From: Akkermansia muciniphila
GTDB taxonomy: Bacteria; Verrucomicrobiota; Verrucomicrobiia; Verrucomicrobiales; V1-33
Length of the DNA: 64,000 nt
NCBI GenBank assembly: GCA_943333275.1
Contig: CALQSQ010000014.1
Location: forward strand, 1 to 64,000
Reading direction: 5' to 3'
Below, in pieces: positions 57,513 through 64,000 of this stretch (position 1 is the first letter of the stretch; each line of letters opens with the position of its first letter). The notes beneath the pieces were generated by a model that was not told the DNA's origin, did no database searches, and saw nothing but the letters and a program-made list of their open reading frames with translations. The position numbers and the translations under genes are program-made.

Positions 57513-59104
57513 GGGCTGACTTCAATCCCGCACTCCAGCATCTCTTTGCCCCAGTAGGGGTTCCTCAATTCCCCGGTGAATTGGATCCAGGCAGCATTGG
57601 CTGGAGCGCCGGGCCAGAGTTGATCGGTCATGGGGCAGCGAAATATATGAATATCCGGAAGATTGGATTTCAGGGAGATGGCGAGAGCGGCAATTTCCTG
57701 ACTCCAGGGAAGGAAGGATTGGCGGAAACCTTTCAGGTCGGTGCTGGAAATGGGGGCGGGCGTTTTGATCATGCCATCGGGAAATGGGGGGATTTGCTGC
57801 AACGCTTGGTTTGCTGCGGGGAGGTCGTCTCCTGCCAGGCAGGTGTTTAGGGATGCGACGGCCTTCATGAATGCGGTGACGGCCGGTAAATCTGGAAGAT
57901 GGGATGGCGGAGGGGGATCGGAGGTCAGCGCCATGGCATCGAGCTGGGCCTGGCTGTCGATGAGCATATTCCCGCTGGTGACAACACGTTCGCCCTCGTT
58001 GAGGCCTTCGAGCGATTCCCAGAGGGCATCTCCGGACCGGCCAAGTTTTACGGCTTGCTGCTGGTAGGAGCCGGCGGCTTTCTCAACATAGACGCGCGGG
58101 GTGGTGCCGGACCAGAGCACGGCGGAACGAGGGATGGCGGTGACCTCCGGGGCTTCGAGTTCAACGGTGCCCTCGGCATAGGTGTTGTTTTTGATGCGGC
58201 GTTCGGGATTTTCCAACACCACACGGATCAGCGAGGCGTGCGTCATTTCATCGAGGTTGGGATTGATGAAAGCGATGCGGCCCTTGAAGGTTTCGCCGGG
58301 AAGGTGGGCTGTGCTGAGCGTGACCATCTGACCAACCTTGAGGAAGGGGAGGTCCGGCTCAGCGGCGCTGAACATGAACCACATTTTGGTGAAATCGGCG
58401 ACTTCGAACATTTTCTCGCCCTCCTTCACAAACTGACCTTCCGCGACGTAACTTTTCACAATGACTCCGGTCAAGGGCGAGAGGATGCCGAAATACAGGT
58501 CGTCCGGCTGACGTTGTGGAATGGTCTGGATTTGTTCCCAGACGAGGCCGTATTGCTCCAGGCGTCTTTTGGCAACCTCTGCGGCTTCGGGGTTTTGTTT
58601 GAGGGCAAGGTTGTAGTCGTTGGCCGCGCTTAGCAAAGTGCGACTGAATACGGTCGCCAGGGGCTGGCGGCGGGTGACCTGCTGCCCGGCATGATTCATG
58701 GACAGGCCATCGATGCGACCATCGACCGGTGCGCTGATGACACCATGACGGGACATGTCTTCGCCGATCATTCCGGCGACACGCAGGGTGCGCTGGAGGG
58801 GCATTTTTTTTACCTCCATGGTTCGAACGCTCATCACATTGGGACTGCCCTGCGGCAGCATTACCAAGCCAGGGACGAGTCTGTCATGGGTTGGGTCACC
58901 CTCATAAACTGGGACGAGATCCATTCCGCACACGGTGCACTGCCCGGGTTTGTCAGACTTTACCCATGGGTGCATCGGACTCTGGTAGAGCAAAATTTTC
59001 CGTTCAGCGGCTTCAGGCCTTCGGTGGAAATGATCCGAGAGGCGTGAGGCAAACCAACCACCCGCAGCAGCAATGGCAATGACGGCGAGATGGACAGGCT
59101 TCAT
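57509..59104 (-). CDS. CusB-like RND periplasmic adaptor with N-terminal heavy-metal-binding domain
   Basis: YQSPMHPWVKSDKPGQCTVCGMDLVPVYEG; membrane-fusion-protein core; DUF3347-like C-terminus. Confidence 0.9.
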   Translation of the reverse strand: MKPVHLAVIAIAAAGGWFASRLSDHFHRRPEAAERKILLYQSPMHPWVKSDKPGQCTVCGMDLVPVYEGDPTHDRLVPGLVMLPQGSPNVMSVRTMEVKKMPLQRTLRVAGMIGEDMSRHGVISAPVDGRIDGLSMNHAGQQVTRRQPLATVFSRTLLSAANDYNLALKQNPEAAEVAKRRLEQYGLVWEQIQTIPQRQPDDLYFGILSPLTGVIVKSYVAEGQFVKEGEKMFEVADFTKMWFMFSAAEPDLPFLKVGQMVTLSTAHLPGETFKGRIAFINPNLDEMTHASLIRVVLENPERRIKNNTYAEGTVELEAPEVTAIPRSAVLWSGTTPRVYVEKAAGSYQQQAVKLGRSGDALWESLEGLNEGERVVTSGNMLIDSQAQLDAMALTSDPPPPSHLPDLPAVTAFMKAVASLNTCLAGDDLPAANQALQQIPPFPDGMIKTPAPISSTDLKGFRQSFLPWSQEIAALAISLKSNLPDIHIFRCPMTDQLWPGAPANAAWIQFTGELRNPYWGKEMLECGIEVSP

Positions 59105-59119
59105 GGGATCGGTGAGGCG

Positions 59120-62100
59120 CTAGGGCGAGGTGATGGTGGGGACTTTTACGCGATAGAAACCCTTGGGCCCGCTGAGCCGGGTGGGGTCTGTCTCGGTAAA
59201 CGTGGCACTGGTGCCGTCGCTTGTCACGGAGCCAACGGTCGTCCAGGAACCTAGGTCGGGCGACCATTGCAAACTGTAGGTGGTGCCGGGAGTGGCTTTG
59301 AAATCAAGCTGGATGAGGTTGTTGTTTCCAAAGCGTGTGAAACTCGCAATGGCGAGATCCTCGACCACATTGTTGCGCACGACGAACTGGCCCATCAATC
59401 CCTCGTCCTCGTGGCTGGAGAAGTGGCAGTGATACATGAAGGGATTGGTGTTGCTGGCGAAGCCGTCGAACTTGGCGATGAAGCTCACGCTTTGGTTTTG
59501 GCCGATAAAGAGTGTGTCCTTCCAACCGGCTTCATGTGCCTTGAGCCCGGCGTTGTTGCCTCCGGTGCGGGAAATGAGATTGAACTGGATGTCATGGATG
59601 TGGAACGAATGACTGAAGCCCGACGTATTGGTCAGCGTCCACTTTTCAATCGCGTTGAGGTTGAGTGTTTGGTTGATGACCGTTGGTGAATAGACCAGAT
59701 GGTCAAAGCTGAAAGGCAGACCAGTTCCTGGGAAACCGTCCGTCAGGGCGAGAGTGCGGGAGTTGGTCGCCTGGCCTTCCGTCCAAAAGGCATTGGTCTT
59801 TAGTGCCGCAGGTCTTGTGGTGACAGGATTGGAGGTGGCGGCGGCGACATTTACGTGAAGGAGGTTGAATGTCGTATTGTTCAAGAGGCTGCCGAATCGC
59901 CCTGTGGTGGCGGGTTCGCCGCCGGGGAAATCATTGGCCTGGCCGGAATTGTAGGCTTTGACATCGAAGGATGCGCCCACCGTGTCGCCAGTGAGGTCGA
60001 GCAGAATTTCGATGCGCTCACCCACGGCGATGGTGGCGCGGGTCACGGCAATGGGAGCATTTACCAAACCGCCATCTGTTGCGATGACATAAAAGGTCCG
60101 GTCGGCACCGGCGCTGGTGGTGACGCCCACGTTGTAGCTGCGTTCCATTTCCGCGTTAAGCAGACGCAGACGGACGTATTGTTTCGGCAGGCTGACCTGC
60201 GGATTGAGCACGCCGTTGACGACCATGACGTCGCCGTATTCGGAGCCGACGCCAACAAACTGGTTGGCGGTGAAGCGGCGGCTGGTCAGGGCCAGCGGGA
60301 TGTCATCGACGCCATAGGTTCGTGGCAGGTTGAGGGCGGCCTCCTCGGGGTCGCGGATGATGATCATGCCACCGGCCCCGAAGGTCAGCTGGGTCTGGGT
60401 GAACTCATGCAAGTGGGGGTGATACCAGTAGGTGCCGGCGTTATTATCAACTTTAAAACTGGGGCTCCAAGTCGTGCCTGCGGGGATAACCTGGTGCGGT
60501 CCCCCGTCCATGATGGCGGGGATATGGAAGCCGTGCCAGTGGGTCGTGGTGGTGTCAGCGAGGTTGTTGGTCACGTTCATTTGCACCCAGTCGCCTTTGT
60601 TCATGATGAGAGTGGGGCCCCAGAAGAGCATGTTGTTATAGGCGTAGGTGTTGGTGGAGGCGCCGGCGTAGAACTGCTTGGTGGTGGTGTGGAGGTTCAG
60701 GTTGAAGGTGGTTCCGGTGATGACCTCGGGGATGACGAGGGGATTGTAAGTCTGTGCGGTGGTGAGCGTGACCCTGACTGGAGCCGTGGTGGCGACATTG
60801 CCCGCGACATCGTAGGCGATCGCCGTGATGCCATTGGTTCCGAAGCCCAACGGAACGGTGATGGTCCAGTTTGCAAAGGCATTGGCGGTGGTGGCGGTCA
60901 CGCCGTTGACGGTTACTTTGCTGATGCCGGAGACAGGATCCGAACTGGTGCCGCTGACGACGATGGTATTGGTCGCAGTGGTGGTCGCGCTGGCAGGCGA
61001 GCTGATGGCCACCGATGGCGCGCCGCTGTCCTGGGTGCTGGAAACGACATTGCTGTAGCCGGAGGGCCCCACGTTATTGCTGGCAAGGACGCGGTAATAA
61101 TAGGTCACACCGCTGGCGAGGTTTGAGAACGTCGCCGCAGGGTTGGTGACGGTTTGCGAGGAGAGGATAATGCTGAAGTCAGAGGATGTGGAAATTTGCA
61201 GCGTGTAGCTGGTGGCCCCTGCAGCGGCGGGCCAGGAGAGGGGCTTCGTTGAGCCGAAACTGAAGGGCGTGAGCGCTGGGAATACCGGGGCTGTGGGTGG
61301 AGAGGTGTAGTTGACCGTCAAATTTACGGCGCGTGAAGCATTGCCGTTGCTGTTCGTCACGTTGGTGAACGTGACGGTGTCGTTGTAAATGCCGGAGACA
61401 AGACTGTTGGCCGCGCTGTTCACTGAGGCAGTGACGGTGGTGTTGGCACCAGCGGCCAGCGTTCCACTGGGTGAGGAGAGTGTAAGCCAGGCGGCGGTTT
61501 TGGCAGCGGTCCAATTCATGGCGGCGTTACCCGTGTTCGTCAGGGTATAAATGGCGCTGGAAGGCGAAAAGGGTCCGCCTGGATTACCGCTGGAATTTAA
61601 CCCTGTGGCTGGGGTGACGGCGAGGATAGGGGCGGCGGCGATTACGGTGTAGGAATTGGTCGCGCTATTGGCGCTGACTGTGGCGCTATCCGTAGCAGAG
61701 ATGGAATAGCTTACGACCGCGTCTGCAAGCTGTGCGGGAATGGCGGCGCTCCAGGTATTGCCGCCGGTGTTGACCATATTTACGATCACCGGGGTGCTGG
61801 TGGCGCCGACGGTGACTTTGACATCGTCAATCCGCACGATGCCGGTTCCTCCCGGGCCGCCGCCAGCGGCGCTGAAGCGCAGTTTCAGTGTGCCCACCCG
61901 CTCGGCGGCGGAGAGTGTGTAGGTGAAGAGAGCGTGGGTGGCACGATTTACGTTTGATTCGTTCAGTCGTGTGGTCCAGTTGGTGCCATCGATGGAAGTC
62001 TGAAAACGCCATCCGGTCGTCGCCGTTTGATTAACGGCCGCGAGATAAAATTCGACCGTGGCTGTGGTGCCGGTGGCGTTGATGTTGTTCGTTGTGGTCA

Positions 62101-63979
62101 CGGAGCCGTCGCCGAGCGCACCTAGCGGGGGGCCGCCGCTGATTTCGAGACCAAATTGATTACCGGATCCGACGCTGGTGTGATTTGCGGCAGAAGTCTG
62201 ACTGAATGGATTCGGCGGTGCCGGACCGCCCGCGCCGACTGGAGGCACGACGGTCCAGGGGTAGTTGGCATTCGTGCCCGTCCAGGGCGCGACGGCCGCC
62301 GCAGCCATCGTTTCATTGAATACCACGGTCGGCGAGGTGCTGCCATTGTTATAGGTGAGTTGAGCGGAGGAAATGGTGCGGCCCGAACTTGGCGTAATTG
62401 TCGCCGAAACCGTCACGATGTCCGCGCTCGAAGGCGTGGATGGTGCAATGGCGATGTTGCTGATCGTAGGTGCTGTGGAAACGACCGTCAGTGTAAATGT
62501 CGTGCTGGCGGTGGCGATGCCGTCACTGACGGTCACGGTAATGCTGGCGGAACCCGCCTGTCCTGATGCTGGAGTGATGATGACGGTGCGGTTCGCCCCA
62601 TTTCCTCCGAAAGCAATGTTCGCGTTCGGCACCAGGGTGGTGTTCGCGGAACTTCCGGTGACCGTGAGATTTGCCGCCGGGGTCTCGATCGTATCGTCCA
62701 CGGTGAATAGGATGGCCCCGGTGGCGACATTCATGGAGGTACTCTGGGGGCCGATGGCGGAGATGGTCGGAGTGGTATTGGGGATGCCGGCGGCATTGTA
62801 GCTGGTGGTTGAACTCTGGGCCACCGTAGCCGCCGACTGCCCATTGGTGTCATACGTCGCCAGAGCGGTGCGATTCACGCGGCCATACTCGATACCGTTT
62901 GCAGCCAGGGTGGCGTAAGTCGAGGCCTTGGAAATCCCGCTGGCCACCAGACCACTGGCCTTGTTGGTGAAGGGCGAGAAATTTGCCGCGGCGGAAGCAT
63001 CCACCGAGTAGGTGCCTCCCTCCACGGAACTCCACGTGAGGGTCAAATTGGGAGGAGTGACGACGGGAGTGCTGATCGTGATGGGAGTGTTGGCTCCGCC
63101 TATGAAATGGCGCGTCAGCGGGGTGTCCGCGTTCATTTCCGCCAGGGTCCTGGATCCGCCGGTGGGGCTTCCGTAATACTGGCGTCCAGTCGTGTAAGGA
63201 AACTGGGGCGTGCCGTCGGCATTGATCGTCGTGAAGTAGGCCCACGTTTTCCCCGGGAATTCCGGCGTGACGCAGTAGCGAACATTTTGTTCGTTCAGGT
63301 CAAAATTCACCCCCAGCGTCTGACCGGCGAGATCACCACGGTAGTCGAAATCTTCGATGTAGTGGCCGAGCAGATACGTGGCATTTACCGGCGGGCCATT
63401 TTGCTCTGCCGCGAGAACCGCTGAGCGGTTTTGCACACGCGCTGCCCAGGCGGGAAGGATCTGACGAACGGTGATGTTAGTGGTGCCGTTGGTGCCATTG
63501 CGGAGGGTGAAGCCAGAGACCATGCGCCGCACACCACTATTCGCATCAATTGGATCACTGTAGCCATAGGGACCGTAAACCGGCAGCCCGTCTGCTGCCC
63601 ACGCGACGATAGGGGAGTGTTGCGTGACGGGCGCTGCACTCTCTGTGTAGCGGTTCGTGGTTGGGTTGTAGTCCACGTGGTCTCCGAGTTGATAGCGCAG
63701 GCCGATCGGCTGCGCGTGGTAGTGGTAATTATTCCCTGCCTGATGCGCCAGTGAGGGGTCAAATGTGGGTCCCTCGTTATGGTAGCCATCCCGATTCCAA
63801 ATTCCGTCGCCAGTGAAAACGGTGTTGGGTCTGGCGTCCGCGGCATTGGCGGTGGAGTAGGAGAATGCGTCCCGGCTATCGAACATGGAAACGCCATTGA
63901 CCATTCGGCCCGTGGCACCGAGGTCGGTGCCAGTTTTGGAGGCGGGAGTGGTGGGGGTGCGCGGGATGCGATAAATCAC
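59120..63979 (-). CDS. YHYH-domain/Ig-like/multicopper oxidase fusion protein (5' end probably outside the window)
   Basis: NYHYHAQPIGLRYQLGDH...HSPIVAWAADGLPVYGPYG; cupredoxin motifs HWHGFHI, YWYHPHLHE, HSFHIHDIQF, MYHCHFSSHEDEGLM. Confidence 0.85.
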   Translation of the reverse strand: MIYRIPRTPTTPASKTGTDLGATGRMVNGVSMFDSRDAFSYSTANAADARPNTVFTGDGIWNRDGYHNEGPTFDPSLAHQAGNNYHYHAQPIGLRYQLGDHVDYNPTTNRYTESAAPVTQHSPIVAWAADGLPVYGPYGYSDPIDANSGVRRMVSGFTLRNGTNGTTNITVRQILPAWAARVQNRSAVLAAEQNGPPVNATYLLGHYIEDFDYRGDLAGQTLGVNFDLNEQNVRYCVTPEFPGKTWAYFTTINADGTPQFPYTTGRQYYGSPTGGSRTLAEMNADTPLTRHFIGGANTPITISTPVVTPPNLTLTWSSVEGGTYSVDASAAANFSPFTNKASGLVASGISKASTYATLAANGIEYGRVNRTALATYDTNGQSAATVAQSSTTSYNAAGIPNTTPTISAIGPQSTSMNVATGAILFTVDDTIETPAANLTVTGSSANTTLVPNANIAFGGNGANRTVIITPASGQAGSASITVTVSDGIATASTTFTLTVVSTAPTISNIAIAPSTPSSADIVTVSATITPSSGRTISSAQLTYNNGSTSPTVVFNETMAAAAVAPWTGTNANYPWTVVPPVGAGGPAPPNPFSQTSAANHTSVGSGNQFGLEISGGPPLGALGDGSVTTTNNINATGTTATVEFYLAAVNQTATTGWRFQTSIDGTNWTTRLNESNVNRATHALFTYTLSAAERVGTLKLRFSAAGGGPGGTGIVRIDDVKVTVGATSTPVIVNMVNTGGNTWSAAIPAQLADAVVSYSISATDSATVSANSATNSYTVIAAAPILAVTPATGLNSSGNPGGPFSPSSAIYTLTNTGNAAMNWTAAKTAAWLTLSSPSGTLAAGANTTVTASVNSAANSLVSGIYNDTVTFTNVTNSNGNASRAVNLTVNYTSPPTAPVFPALTPFSFGSTKPLSWPAAAGATSYTLQISTSSDFSIILSSQTVTNPAATFSNLASGVTYYYRVLASNNVGPSGYSNVVSSTQDSGAPSVAISSPASATTTATNTIVVSGTSSDPVSGISKVTVNGVTATTANAFANWTITVPLGFGTNGITAIAYDVAGNVATTAPVRVTLTTAQTYNPLVIPEVITGTTFNLNLHTTTKQFYAGASTNTYAYNNMLFWGPTLIMNKGDWVQMNVTNNLADTTTTHWHGFHIPAIMDGGPHQVIPAGTTWSPSFKVDNNAGTYWYHPHLHEFTQTQLTFGAGGMIIIRDPEEAALNLPRTYGVDDIPLALTSRRFTANQFVGVGSEYGDVMVVNGVLNPQVSLPKQYVRLRLLNAEMERSYNVGVTTSAGADRTFYVIATDGGLVNAPIAVTRATIAVGERIEILLDLTGDTVGASFDVKAYNSGQANDFPGGEPATTGRFGSLLNNTTFNLLHVNVAAATSNPVTTRPAALKTNAFWTEGQATNSRTLALTDGFPGTGLPFSFDHLVYSPTVINQTLNLNAIEKWTLTNTSGFSHSFHIHDIQFNLISRTGGNNAGLKAHEAGWKDTLFIGQNQSVSFIAKFDGFASNTNPFMYHCHFSSHEDEGLMGQFVVRNNVVEDLAIASFTRFGNNNLIQLDFKATPGTTYSLQWSPDLGSWTTVGSVTSDGTSATFTETDPTRLSGPKGFYRVKVPTITSP

Positions 63980-64000
63980 CGCCGTGTTGGAAGGGAAACT

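Noticed and set aside
59855-61126. 423-aa plus-strand ORF antisense to the multicopper oxidase
   Set aside because: Gly/Val/Asp-rich antisense translation; the sense strand carries copper-ligand motifs.

Overview
The window is about 64 kb of GC-rich bacterial chromosome. Gene content (expanded secreted and Ser/Thr-kinase proteins, DUF3500, YHYH, sulfatase and MbnP families) suggests Verrucomicrobiota or the wider PVC group; this is inference, since no marker search was possible. Most of the interval is ordinary: mdh, rpmF with a DUF177/YceD gene, rsmE, acylphosphatase, an LPS-type GT9/MsbA pair, an LpxH-like/GT4 pair, a ParE-type topoisomerase subunit, an IscA-like protein, S8 and S41 proteases, and two Ser/Thr kinases plus an ECF sigma factor. 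The parts worth a second look are: (1) an integron-cassette-like unit with a 57-bp attC-like hairpin at the left edge; (2) a 103-bp dispersed sequence in two inverted copies 45 kb apart, each followed by a different 21-bp (7-aa) periodic array, one lying between an XRE regulator and a two-gene conserved-hypothetical module; (3) a 352-bp non-coding element with 23-bp terminal inverted repeats and several triloop hairpins; (4) a kinase whose predicted extracytoplasmic domain is repeated as a stand-alone secreted protein in the adjacent gene; (5) a toxin-antitoxin pair bracketed by a 246-bp direct duplication of a SUMF1/FGE-like C-terminus; (6) a probable copper-handling operon (49.9-64 kb) with a YHYH-multicopper-oxidase fusion, a CusB-like adaptor, a sulfatase, a CusA-like pump and an apparent MbnP-MbnH (di-haem) single-chain fusion. 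All calls come from reading the sequence and the supplied ORF track; no homology search, folding or alignment program was run.
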